Below are positions 17,837-27,300 of a stretch of 64,000 nt of DNA, piece by piece; position 1 is the first letter of the stretch, and every line of letters starts with the position of its first letter. The position numbers were made by a program, and so were the translations under genes. Below the pieces are notes generated by a model, which worked only from the letters and a program-made list of their open reading frames with translations, was not told the DNA's origin and searched no databases. This DNA is from JBBQWR01 sp038210495 (GTDB lineage: Bacteria > Planctomycetota > Planctomycetia > Pirellulales > DATAWG01): NCBI GenBank assembly GCA_038210495.1, contig JBBQWR010000006.1, forward strand, positions 1-64,000, in the 5' to 3' direction.

Positions 17837-20452
17837 TCAGGCCTGCTTCTCCAGCGTCTCGATCGCTTCCAGCAGGCGAGTCCGAATCTGCTCCAGCCGC
17901 GTTTCATCGTCGACTTTCCGCCCACTCGCGTCGGTCACGTAAAATACGTCGACCACCTGGTCGAGATAAGTGCCGATCTTCGCCAATGACACCGAAAGCC
18001 CCAGCTCGAAAATTGTCCGGGCGATCGTGAACAGAAGCCCCGTCCGGTCGGATGCGAAAATGTCGAGAATCGTGAACCAGTCGGAGGTCGTATTGTCCGT
18101 GCGGACCCGGGTCGGGAGGACGGTCAGTGAGTCGCGATGCTGCTGCTTGACGCTACTCCACACCCGGCGGAAGGCCGGAGGCTGGTTGGCCTTGAGCGAT
18201 TCGACCAGCCGGCGATTCACTTGCTCTAGCCGATCGGCCGATGGCTGGCCCGCATAATCCGGATCGCGAACGACGAAGAGATCGAGCACCAAGCCCTCGC
18301 TCAACGTGTTGATATCGGCCGACAAGATTTCGAGACCTTGACTGGTCAGGCCGCCGGTGAGTTTGTGAAATACGCCGGGGGCAATATCGTCGCGGGTCGC
18401 GACGACATATTCGACCGTGGCCGTGTCGGGAAGAAACCGATTGGTGATCTGCACCTCGCCCGCCGGCAGTTTTCTCAGCCGTCGCAGATGCTCGGAGGCC
18501 CGTTCGGCCGGCATGCTGAACAGAAACGAGCCCGGCAGGACGGCGATCTGGCGGGCGAACCAATCGTGGTCGGGCTCGTCGCGGACCATGGCCACGATCT
18601 CCGCCCGCCGCTCCTCGGCGCTGGCTGACGGCGAATCGCCGATCAGATGACGCAGCGTGCGATGGTAGAGCTCGCCCAACACTTCGCATTTCCATTGGTT
18701 GAGCACCCCCGGCCCGACCGCCGACAAATCGGCGGCGGTGAGCAGAAACAGCATCCGCAGAACTTCGGGCGAGCCGACTTCGACGGCGAATCGCACGATC
18801 AATTGGTCGTCGCTCGTGTCGCGGCGGAAAGCCAGATGCGACATCAGCAAATGCTTGTGGACCAGAAACTTGAGCGTCTCGGCGTCCTGTTCGGGCAGAC
18901 GCAATCGGCGGGCAGTGTTCTCTGCGATCTTCAGGCCCAATTCGCTGTGATCCTCGACGAAACCCTTCCCCAGGTCGTGAATCAGCAGGGCCAAGTGCAA
19001 GATCCGCTTTTGGTCGAGATCGCGATAAATTTGGCCGAGCAAACCGCTGTCGCGAGCAAATTTGGTCACTTCGTCCACCGCCCGTAGGCAATGCTCGTCG
19101 ACGGTGAATTTGTGGTATTCGTTGAATTGTAGGAGGCAACGGGCATGGGTGAATTCGGGGATGACTTTTTCCAGAATTCCGACCTCGTGCAATTGATGCA
19201 AAATTTCGCCCAGCCGTTGCGGTTGGGCCAGCAGCGACAAGAATCGGGCCGCTCCTTCCTGAGTCATTTGGTCGGAAACAAACGGCGCCCCCTCGTGAAC
19301 CGCCTGCCAAGTCGCGGCCGTGGCCCGCTTGCCGTAGAGATTCAACAAATCCGCCAACCGCAACACCTCGGCAAGATCGCCCTTCAGTTTTTTGAGGCCG
19401 CTCGGGGTGGCTTGGATTTTGGGTCCGACCCAAAAGTCTCGCTCCATTTTATGGGCAAAGAGTTTGGAGAGCCCATCGGCGAGCCAAGTCCAAGGCTGCG
19501 TTTGAGCTAAGAATCGACCGACCAGATGGCTGACGGCGCGAGTGTGCCGGAAGTACTCGCGCATGAACTGCTCGACCGGGAGCAGTCCCTCGGCGCCCTG
19601 GAACCCCAGGGTTTGGGCAATTCGCACCTGCTCGGCCCGGTCGAGCACGTCGCGAGCTTTGCCGGCGTGGAAGTGCAATTCGTTGCGGACCCGGAGCAAG
19701 AAATCGCTCGCTCGGCGAATCGTCCGCTGATCGTCCTTGAGCAGGACGCCCATGAGCTGCAAATTGCCGGGATCGGCCTCGCCATATCGGGCAAACCCGA
19801 GCCAGCGAATCAGTTGGATATCCCGCAGGGCGCCTGGCGAGCGCTTGACGTTCGGTTCGAGCAAGTAAACCGTCTCGCCGAATTGATCGCGCTCTTCTTG
19901 GCGAGATTGATCGATGGCGCGAATGATGCCTCGCCACCGACGGTGGGCGACTCGCTGAAATTTGCGAAAGAACTTGTCGTGGAGGGCGCGGCTCCCGGCG
20001 AGAAATCGGGCCTCGACGAGCGACGTGAATATTGTGGCGTCTTTGGCGGCCAAACCACAAGCGTCGCGCGGCGTGCGGACGCTTTGGCCCAGCGCGAGCC
20101 CCACGTCGAAAACGTCGTGCAACATCCGCTTGGCCAACGATTCGACATCGGCTCTCGGCGCGTGCAGGATCATCAGATCGACATCGGAATAGGGCGCCAC
20201 ATCGCCACGTCCGAATCCACCCAACGCGATCAGCGCGACGTCGTTTCGATAAACTTCCGCCTGAGCCGGAAAATCCGTTAGAGCGGACCCCCAGATGTTC
20301 AGAATCACTCGGTCGAGCATCTCGGTGAGATGAGCACAGACCTGAATTCCCGGCGAATGGGCCGTGTGTTGGTCGCGCAGCTTCTGCCGTTCGGCCGCGA
20401 GCCATTCTTTTGCCGCGATCACGCCCGCCCGAAGTTGAAATGGACTGGACAT
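17837..20452 (-). CDS. glnD: bifunctional [protein-PII] uridylyltransferase / uridylyl-removing enzyme
   Basis: An 871-residue sensor of glutamine that adds UMP to PII when glutamine is scarce and removes it when glutamine is plentiful. The nucleotidyltransferase motif GGFGRGDVAPYSDVD is near residue 85. The central helical GlnE/GlnD-type linker includes RSPGALRDIQLIRWL. The HD hydrolase centre is H492-D493 in LLIHDLGKG. Two ACT domains that bind glutamine follow (about 680-770 and 790-870; DRTGLLFTIARTIFELGLSV in the second). Its substrate PII and the ammonium channel lie directly upstream on the same strand, which confirms the call. Confidence 0.95.
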   Translation of the reverse strand: MSSPFQLRAGVIAAKEWLAAERQKLRDQHTAHSPGIQVCAHLTEMLDRVILNIWGSALTDFPAQAEVYRNDVALIALGGFGRGDVAPYSDVDLMILHAPRADVESLAKRMLHDVFDVGLALGQSVRTPRDACGLAAKDATIFTSLVEARFLAGSRALHDKFFRKFQRVAHRRWRGIIRAIDQSRQEERDQFGETVYLLEPNVKRSPGALRDIQLIRWLGFARYGEADPGNLQLMGVLLKDDQRTIRRASDFLLRVRNELHFHAGKARDVLDRAEQVRIAQTLGFQGAEGLLPVEQFMREYFRHTRAVSHLVGRFLAQTQPWTWLADGLSKLFAHKMERDFWVGPKIQATPSGLKKLKGDLAEVLRLADLLNLYGKRATAATWQAVHEGAPFVSDQMTQEGAARFLSLLAQPQRLGEILHQLHEVGILEKVIPEFTHARCLLQFNEYHKFTVDEHCLRAVDEVTKFARDSGLLGQIYRDLDQKRILHLALLIHDLGKGFVEDHSELGLKIAENTARRLRLPEQDAETLKFLVHKHLLMSHLAFRRDTSDDQLIVRFAVEVGSPEVLRMLFLLTAADLSAVGPGVLNQWKCEVLGELYHRTLRHLIGDSPSASAEERRAEIVAMVRDEPDHDWFARQIAVLPGSFLFSMPAERASEHLRRLRKLPAGEVQITNRFLPDTATVEYVVATRDDIAPGVFHKLTGGLTSQGLEILSADINTLSEGLVLDLFVVRDPDYAGQPSADRLEQVNRRLVESLKANQPPAFRRVWSSVKQQHRDSLTVLPTRVRTDNTTSDWFTILDIFASDRTGLLFTIARTIFELGLSVSLAKIGTYLDQVVDVFYVTDASGRKVDDETRLEQIRTRLLEAIETLEKQA

Positions 20453-20501
20453 CGGGGGGCGGGCGGGTCAGTTCGGGAGTCGGAAGATTGGAGACGGGAG
20501 C

Positions 20502-20527
20502 ACATAGCCGCGGCATCCTGCTGCGCC
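20502..20527 (+). repeat. dispersed palindromic repeat, family 1
   Basis: ACATAGCCGCGGCATCCTGC followed by TGCGCC, in the 142-base gap between the PII gene and glnD. A hairpin here could reduce read-through from PII into glnD. Confidence 0.7.
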
Positions 20528-20594
20528 GTGTTGCTTCTCCGATCGGCGATTCGGCGCGGCTAGGGGCGCGCGTCGTTCCAGTCTAAACCACGAA

Positions 20595-20933
20595 CTAAAT
20601 TGCGTCTTCCCCCGTTTCGCCCGTGCGAATGCGGATCGTGTTGGCCAGATCGATGACGAAGATCTTGCCGTCCCCGATTTGCCCGGTCTGGGCGGTCCGC
20701 ATGATCGTGTCGATGACGCTCGCGAGCTGCGCATTGGAAACGACGATCTCCAGCTTGACTTTGGGCACGAAGTCGACGGCATACTCGGTGCCGCGATACA
20801 TTTCGGTGTGCCCCTTTTGCCGACCGAAGCCGCGGACCTCGGAAATCGTCATGCCCTGCACACCCAGTTCCATGAGCGCGTTTTTGATGTCTTCGAGCTT
20901 GAAGTGGCGAATCACGGCTTCGATTTTTTTCAT
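20595..20933 (-). CDS. glnB: nitrogen regulatory protein PII
   Basis: A 112-residue trimeric signal protein that binds ATP/ADP and 2-oxoglutarate and controls nitrogen uptake and assimilation. The amino terminus MKKIEAVIRHFKLEDIK, the T-loop with uridylylation Tyr51 (YRGTEYAVDF) and the carboxy-terminal GDGKIFVIDL signature are all intact. AGGAA lies seven bases before the ATG. It sits 117 bases after the ammonium transporter gene, the usual place for the GlnK type that blocks AmtB, so glnK is an equally good symbol. It is the substrate of the GlnD encoded next. Confidence 0.95.
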   Translation of the reverse strand: MKKIEAVIRHFKLEDIKNALMELGVQGMTISEVRGFGRQKGHTEMYRGTEYAVDFVPKVKLEIVVSNAQLASVIDTIMRTAQTGQIGDGKIFVIDLANTIRIRTGETGEDAI

Positions 20934-21050
20934 GGCCGATTCCTAAAAAGCTCTCGCAAAAACGCTCGGATAATGGGGAGAGTCCCCGGCGGTTTTGTGG
21001 GCAGTTGTAATGGCTAACACCGACTTCAGGGCCAAAGTCCGCCCGTCCGT

Positions 21051-22547
21051 TCAGATGAAAATATACCCTTCCTCGCCGTGCTGGCTAAGGTCAAGACCTT
21101 GAATTTCTTGCTGCTGAGTCACGCGAAGGCCCATCGTGGCGTCGAGAACTTTGAGGAGCACGAACGTCACGATGCCGGCGAAGAGCCAGGTGATTGCCGT
21201 GGCAATGGCCTGACCAGTAAATATCCGTCCCCCTTCGATTAAGCCGAGCGGCGCGCCGCCGTTCACATCGGAGACGGCCCTGGTCGCGAAAACACCGGTC
21301 AGTAACGCCCCGACCGTTCCGCCAACGCCGTGAACTCCAAATGCGTCCAGCGAATCGTCGTAGCGGAATTTCGATTTGATCGACGTGCAGGCGAAGCAGC
21401 AAGCCAGGCCGCCGGCAATGCCCATCAAGATGGCTGCCATCGGATTCACGAATCCCGAGGCCGGCGTGATGCAAACCAAACCGGCCACCGCGCCGGAGCA
21501 ACCGCCCAGCGCGCTGGGCTTGCCGCGGGTGATCCATTCGGCGACGGCCCACGCCACGGCGCCGGCGGCGGCGGCAAAATGCGTGGCGGCCATCGCGCTG
21601 GAGGCGATCGAATCCGATTTCAGTTGACTGCCGGCATTGAAGCCGAACCAGCCGACCCACAGCATGGCGGCGCCGATCATCGTGTACGTCAGGTTGTGTG
21701 GCGGCATCGGTTCGCTGCCATAGCCGAGGCGTCGCCCGATGAGCAAAGCGCAAATTAGAGCCGAGATTCCCGAGCTGATATGCACCACCGTGCCGCCGGC
21801 GAAGTCCAGCGCCCCGCCGGGCGACGTTGGCGAGTGCCCGATCGCGAATGTCGACCCAAACTGCAGAATCCCGCCGCCCCAGACCCAATGCGCAAGCGGA
21901 CAATATACCAACGTGCCCCACAAGATCGTGAACGCGATCATCGTGCTGAACTTCATCCGCTCGGCGAAGGCGCCGCAAATCAGGGCCGGCGTGATAATGA
22001 AGAACATTCCCTGAAACAACATATGCGTTAGCCGCGGAATATCGTCGGCCATCGGAATGTCGGCCTTGTGCGTGGCCTCATTCCAGTGGGGCTCGACATT
22101 GTGCATCAGCAAATACTGGCCATTACCGATCCACGGATTGAAATCGGCCGATTTGGGGTCGCCGCCAAAAGCCAGCGAATAACCCCACAGGCCCCAAATC
22201 ACGGTGTTCATGCCCATCAAGAAGATGCACTGCATCATCACGCCCAGCACGTTCTTCTTCCGAACCAGTCCACCGTAGAACAGGGCCAATCCCGGCGCGG
22301 TCATCATCAGCACGAGCGCCGCCGAGGTCAGCATCCAAGCGTTGTCGCCCGCCAGTTTGGCGTCCTTGACGGTCGTGCCCGTCGGAGTCGATGCCGTTGT
22401 CGCGGACGTTGCAGTCGCGGAGGTCGTTGCCGCCGATTGCGACGGACTGTCCGCCGGCGTTTTTTCCTCGGCTCGGACCGTCTTGGAAGACAGGAGAATC
22501 AGCGCGACGGCCAACACACTGTGCCCAGTAACGCGAACCAGGGGCAT
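21051..22547 (-). CDS. amt: ammonium transporter, Amt/Rh family
   Basis: A 498-residue ammonium channel. The ATG at 22547 is preferred over one at 22598 because GAGGAA precedes it by nine bases and a signal-like hydrophobic stretch (SVLAVALILLSS) follows. Then comes a Thr/Ala-rich spacer and about eleven membrane helices. The pore twin histidines are seen in GGTVVHISSG and DAFGVHGVGG. The family signature DFAGGTVVHISSG is present. The carboxy-terminal tail is short and charged, as in channels controlled by PII, whose gene is next. A sigma54 promoter was sought upstream but not found. Confidence 0.95.
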   Translation of the reverse strand: MPLVRVTGHSVLAVALILLSSKTVRAEEKTPADSPSQSAATTSATATSATTASTPTGTTVKDAKLAGDNAWMLTSAALVLMMTAPGLALFYGGLVRKKNVLGVMMQCIFLMGMNTVIWGLWGYSLAFGGDPKSADFNPWIGNGQYLLMHNVEPHWNEATHKADIPMADDIPRLTHMLFQGMFFIITPALICGAFAERMKFSTMIAFTILWGTLVYCPLAHWVWGGGILQFGSTFAIGHSPTSPGGALDFAGGTVVHISSGISALICALLIGRRLGYGSEPMPPHNLTYTMIGAAMLWVGWFGFNAGSQLKSDSIASSAMAATHFAAAAGAVAWAVAEWITRGKPSALGGCSGAVAGLVCITPASGFVNPMAAILMGIAGGLACCFACTSIKSKFRYDDSLDAFGVHGVGGTVGALLTGVFATRAVSDVNGGAPLGLIEGGRIFTGQAIATAITWLFAGIVTFVLLKVLDATMGLRVTQQQEIQGLDLSQHGEEGYIFI

Positions 22548-22829
22548 ACGAGTCGATTCCTCGAATTGCAGGGCCAGGGAGCGGACTAGATTCGCCATGA
22601 GCGCGAATCGCGCAAGAATCCGGGTCCTTAAGCGACGGTTGGCGGGCCTGCCGTCAGCGACGACATTGCCTGGGGCTCGCCTCCCGAATGGCTCTTAAGC
22701 TACCGAGCGGCGGAGGCGGAGTAAAGAGCTTGGAATTCCTGGCGATCGATTGTCTTGCGAGGCGCTCCCGTCTGGTTCACCGCAACGATGCGGCGGAAAG
22801 ACGCTAAATTAAGCGTACGTCTACCACGC

Positions 22830-22859
22830 TTGACCGAGTTTTACCCCTCTGCCTATAGT
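22830..22859 (+). promoter_or_regulatory. sigma70-like promoter upstream of the small conserved gene
   Basis: TTGACC (22830-22835) and TATAGT (22854-22859) are 18 bases apart. Transcription would begin near 22866, leaving a leader of about 95 bases before the TTG start at 22960. The rest of the gap between amt and this gene (22548-22959) holds nothing else I recognise. Confidence 0.45.
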
Positions 22860-22959
22860 TCCCAGTAGCGAATCGCGATAATTATTAATGGCGGCGGTCG
22901 CTATCCGTTGATGAGTTAGCCGCGCTCGAACGAGACATGTGGCGTCCCGGAGAGAAGCT

Positions 22960-23214
22960 TTGAAATCGACTAACCGAATCAAGAAAGCGGCCATCCTGGG
23001 TTTGGCCTTCGACGCCGAAGACGGTCACAAACGACTGACCAAAGGGGACAACTTCGTCCTCCTCGGTGGGTCCCAAGACACGCACGCCATGATGCAAGAA
23101 ACGGCCATCAAAGTAAACGAGCGGCTCAAGCAACGCGGCAAACGGCTGGAAGACGTAAGTCCGACCGAACTACGCGACATCTTTCGCGAAACGCAGCCGG
23201 ATACCTCGCCATAG
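22960..23214 (+). CDS. small conserved hypothetical protein, TTG start
   Basis: An 84-residue soluble, highly charged protein (KSTNRIKKAAILGLAFD, then GDNFVLLGGSQDTHAMMQET and a basic amphipathic helix KVNERLKQRGKRLEDVS). I chose TTG 22960 because GGAG lies seven bases before it; an in-frame GTG at 22939 has no such site. I recall similar short proteins in other planctomycetes but no function. The sequence has no Cys, signal peptide or membrane segment. A good promoter precedes it. Confidence 0.65.
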   Translation: MKSTNRIKKAAILGLAFDAEDGHKRLTKGDNFVLLGGSQDTHAMMQETAIKVNERLKQRGKRLEDVSPTELRDIFRETQPDTSP

Positions 23215-23221
23215 CCGTCGG

Positions 23222-23418
23222 AAATGACGAATGACGAAAACACCCAATGTCTAATCTAGGACGAATGCTCAAATGACGAATGACTAAGGTTTCTCCGTGG
23301 CGCTGCGAGCAGTACTCTGACGTCGCGAAAATGAGACGGCATAAAACCGCCGGTAAATGCCAATTTCAGGCCTTCGTCATTCGTGCCTCGTCATTCGTTA
23401 TTGATTAGACATTCGTGC
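23222..23418. repeat. inverted GACGAATGACGA / TCGTCATTCG repeat pair
   Basis: Runs of ATGACGAATGACGA and AATGTCTAATC at 23222-23290 recur inverted at about 23371-23418 (TCGTCATTCG, GATTAGACATT), enclosing about 80 bases. The string ATGACGAATGACTAAGG also occurs at about 58003-58019. This looks like a small non-autonomous palindromic element in the gap between the small gene and the sigma factor. Confidence 0.6.
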
Positions 23419-23420
23419 TT

Positions 23421-23466
23421 CCACCCTCCTGGGCTTTGGCGAGGACGCCTCCAGTCAAGCCCCCGG
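23421..23466 (+). repeat. dispersed repeat, family 2, diverged short form
   Basis: CCACCCTCCTGGGCTTTGGC followed by GAGGACGCCTCCAGTC matches the family-2 core at 4515, 36811 and 55688 with several substitutions. Confidence 0.55.
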
Positions 23467-23581
23467 CGTATGGTTAGCGGTTCCAATTGCAGTCAGCGCG
23501 AAACGGTAGTCGGAGATCAGATCGCCGCCACTGTTCCCACGGTTCCAGTCGTGTCCCTTCGCCAACGCGAATCTCACCTCC

Positions 23582-24154
23582 ATGTCGAATTCCGGCGACG
23601 ACAATCGATTGGTGGCCGAGTATCGGGCCGGGGCGGAGGATGCCGCGACGGCGCTGTTCGAGCGATATTATCAGCGACTGATCGAACTGATTCGCCGGCA
23701 GTCCGGGTGGCGGATCAAGCAGGCCGAGGGCTCGATGGATGTCGCTCAGAGCGTGCTGCGGAGCTTTTTTGGACAAATCCGCGCTCGGCAAGTCGAAGTC
23801 GGACCGGACGACAGTCTCTGGCCGCTGCTGGCGACGATCACGTTGAACAAGATTCGCAATCGGGGAAAGTTCTGGCAGCGGGCGCAGCGAGATCCTAGCA
23901 AGCGGCAGACGCTGGAGGCCGGCGACGATCCGCTCGAAATCGGACCGTCGGCTGAGGACGCCGTCGTGCTTAAAGATGTGGTCGAACGGCTCTTGGCGCC
24001 GTTTTCCGATCGGCGAAGACGGATATTGGAGGGCATTCTCGGAGGGCTGCCGGTTCGTCGGATCGCCGAGGAAACCGGCGCCACGGAGCGGACGGTTTTC
24101 AACACTCGGCAAGCGGCTGCTAAGGTTCTCGAGCAGATTTTGGCCGACGAATAG
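23582..24154 (+). CDS. ECF-type RNA polymerase sigma factor
   Basis: A 190-residue extracytoplasmic-function sigma factor. Region 2 (ATALFERYYQRLIELIRRQS, then a DVAQSVLRSFF helix that corresponds to the core-binding part) is followed by a linker and region 4 (RRRRILEGILGGLPVRRIAEETGATERTVF), which recognises the -35 element by a helix-turn-helix. No anti-sigma factor gene is adjacent. Instead a giant surface protein, a Ser/Thr kinase and a CHAT protein follow on the same strand. Planctomycetes are known for ECF factors linked to Ser/Thr kinases, where phosphorylation is thought to replace an anti-sigma factor. No Shine-Dalgarno is evident. Confidence 0.9.
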   Translation: MSNSGDDNRLVAEYRAGAEDAATALFERYYQRLIELIRRQSGWRIKQAEGSMDVAQSVLRSFFGQIRARQVEVGPDDSLWPLLATITLNKIRNRGKFWQRAQRDPSKRQTLEAGDDPLEIGPSAEDAVVLKDVVERLLAPFSDRRRRILEGILGGLPVRRIAEETGATERTVFNTRQAAAKVLEQILADE

Positions 24155-24338
24155 AGGCCGCCAGATTATTTCCGCGTTATTTCGGCGCCGAATTTCCGAT
24201 TTTCCGTCTCGATGTTGCTCTCATAATCGAGCCGACGATTGGACCAGCCGGCCAATCCCTCTTTGAAAAGCTGCTTGCTGTCAGAGGGGGTGGAAACGAT
24301 AATGCACGGACGATTCGCTGCTTATCTGGTATCACTCC

Positions 24339-27300
24339 ATGACTCGTCGTCGCGCCACGGCCCGCCCAACTCGGCAGCCGACCTTTGAGTATCTCGAATG
24401 CCGGCGCCTATTGACCGGCGCCGACACGCTGGGCAGCGCGATTCATACGTCGCTCATCCGAGGCACGCCGAGCGATTTTTCCGGCACGCTCGCCGATCCG
24501 GCCGCCGTCGACCTCTACCAGCTCGCGATGACGGTCGGCGAACAGCTGACCGCCCACGCGGACGTGTCGTCGATCGGCAGCACGCTGAGCAGTTATTTGC
24601 GAGTCTTCAGTAGCGTTGGGACCGAATTGGCTTTTGGCGGTAGCTTTGGCGACGCCGACGCCAGCTACGCGGCGCTGACCTCTGGCACGTATTATGTCGG
24701 CGTTTCGGACTCGAGCAACTTTAGCTACGACCCGAATGTGTCGAACAGCGGAATGGGCTCCACCTCGGGTCCCTATCACTTGCAATTGCTCGTGACGCCC
24801 CCGGTGAGCGACGCCAACGGCGATTTGGCCCATGCCTCGTCGGTCGGCTTCATTCGCGGCGCGGCAACCTCGGCGAGCGGTCAGATTGCCTATCCGCGCG
24901 ACGCCGATTTGTTCAAGTTGAGCTTAAACAAAGGAGACTTTGCCGACTTTGGCGTTAGCGCCTTGGCGATAGGCAGCCCGCTCGAGAGCCGAGTCCGCCT
25001 GTTCGACGCCTCGGGCAATCAACTCGATACGGCCAGCACGACGGGTGGCGATCCCAGTCTGTCATACCATGCGACATCGACGGGGATTTATTACGTCGGC
25101 ATTTCGGGTAGCGGCAACACGAGCTACGATCCGCATTCCGCGCGAAGCGGCATTGATTCTTCCATCGGCTCGTTCAACCTGCAAGTGACCGTCAATCAGT
25201 CGACTCCAGTGACGACTGAAGTCGAGCCGAACAACTTGCTCGACGACGCCAACTCGATCGCGCTGGGCACGAGCGTCTCGGGCCAAATCGGCGCTGTCGG
25301 CGATCGAGACTTCTACGAATTGACGCTCCCAAGCGGCGGTCGATTGACTGCCACGGCCACCGCGGACGGCGGCGGCGCGTTGGCCGGCCGATTGTCGTTA
25401 TATGGCGCCGACCGACGACTGCTGCTTTCGGCCGACGCCTTGGCCCACGCCGCTGGCGCGACGATCGAGCAGCACCTGCCGGCGGGAACATATTGGTTGG
25501 CCGTGAGTTCCGCGGCCGCAACTGGCGCCGCCGCGACCGGCAGTTATCATCTCGACATGAGCTTCGTCGCCAGCACGCAGCCATTCGCCGATCTGCCGAT
25601 TGGCTTCGACGCCGTCTCGATCGCCGCAGGCGACTTTAATGGCGACGGCGTGCAGGATTTGGTCACCGCCAATCTTATTGGCGGCGATCTGTCTTTCATG
25701 CTGGGTCTAGGAGACGGCACGTTCCGGCCGGCTCAAAGCATTTCGGCCGGCTCGGGTCCGATCGCGGTCGTGGTCGGCCATTTCAATCAAGACCACTTTC
25801 TCGATCTGGCAGTCGCCAATCAATCGTCGGGCGATGTCTCGATTCTGCTAGGCAACGGCGACGGCACGTTCATGCCGGCGGTATCCTATGCGGTCGGCGG
25901 ATCGCCGGCGGCGATTGTCGCCGGAGATTTTCGCAATTCGGGCAACTTCGATTTGGCTGTCGCCACGGCGGATTCCGGCGGCGGCCCGGGTTCGGTCGTG
26001 ATTCTCAGTGGCGTCGGCGATGGCACGTTTACTGTCGGGTCGTCCATCGCCGTCGGCGTGGCGCCGAGCGCGATCGTCGCTGGACGTTTCGGAACCGACG
26101 CGCACTTTGACTTGGCCGTCGCCAATCGCAACGCGGACCAAAGCGGCGCGACACTCGGCCCGGGCACGGTTTCGATTTTGCGCGGCGATGGACTCGGCGG
26201 CTTTCAGGGAACGGCCGAATATGCTGTCGGCGACCAACCGACGTCGATCGCGATCGGCCGCGTCAATGCCGACTCCTCGCTCGATCTGGCGGTCGCCAAT
26301 GCCGGCAGCGACGATGTGTCGCTCCTCTTGGGCGCGGCCAATGGCTCCTTCCAAGCCGAACGGCGCGTGGATTTGCGCGCCGATGGACCCGTGCAGAACG
26401 CTGGCGATTTTCGCAGTTCCGTCTTGCTCGGCGACTTCAATGGAGATGGCTCGCTGGATTTAGCGCTAACCAATTCGCTCGACAGCCGAGTGCTGCTGGC
26501 GATGGGGGATGGCCACGGCGGATTTGGGGCGGCTCAATCGATCGCGGTAACCGGCACGCCCGAGGCATTGGTCGCCGCCAACTTTCGCGACACCAGCCGC
26601 TTGGATTTCGCCACGGCGAATGGATTTTCGAGCACCGTTTCCGTGCGGCTGAATTTAGGGGACGGCGCCTTTCAAACTCGTCAGGGTCCTGCGGTCGGCG
26701 ACACGCCCAGCGCTCTGGTCGCCGCCGATTTCAACCACGACGGTCAGTCCGATCTGGCCGTCGCCAACGCGGCTAGCGGTTCGCTCTTGCTCGGCCAAGG
26801 GAACGGCCAATACCAAGCGCAGTCGATTTTCACGACGGGCACTCCGGTCGCGGTCGCATCCGCCGATTTCAACGGCGATGGTCGGCCCGATCTAGTAACG
26901 GCCAACTCGACCGGCGCCAACATCTCGGTGCAATTCGGCTTGGGCGATGGCACATTCGCGCCCGCAGTCCATTATGCGGTGGGTAGCTTTCCCGATGCGA
27001 TCGCGATCGGCGACTTCAATGGCGACGGTCGGCCGGATATCGCGGTCGCCAATTTTGTGAGCAATACGGTCTCCGTGTTGCTTAACATCGGCGGTGGAGT
27101 CTTTGCGGCTCAGCAGCAGTTCGCCGTCGGACAAGGGCCGCGCGGAATCGCGATCGGCGATTTCAACGCCGATGGCCGGATGGATTTGGCCGTGGCCAAT
27201 TCCACGTCGAACAACGTTTCGCTGCTGCTCGGCGCCGGCAATGGGACGTTCGGCGCCCAGACTACGTTCGCCGTGGGCGCCGATCCTCGGGGAATCGCCG

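Noticed and set aside
18153..19433. A 426-codon ORF in another frame of glnD
   Set aside because: It is Arg/Gly/Pro-rich shadow sequence inside a gene whose own frame has nucleotidyltransferase, HD and ACT domains.
22548..22830. A sigma54 (TGGCAC-N5-TTGC) promoter for amt
   Set aside because: The expected -24/-12 pattern was not found on the minus strand in this stretch.
24292..24320. GGAAAC upstream of the propeller gene as an ECF-type -35 element
   Set aside because: No matching -10 element at 16-17 bases, and the start would leave only a few bases of leader. Not enough to call.
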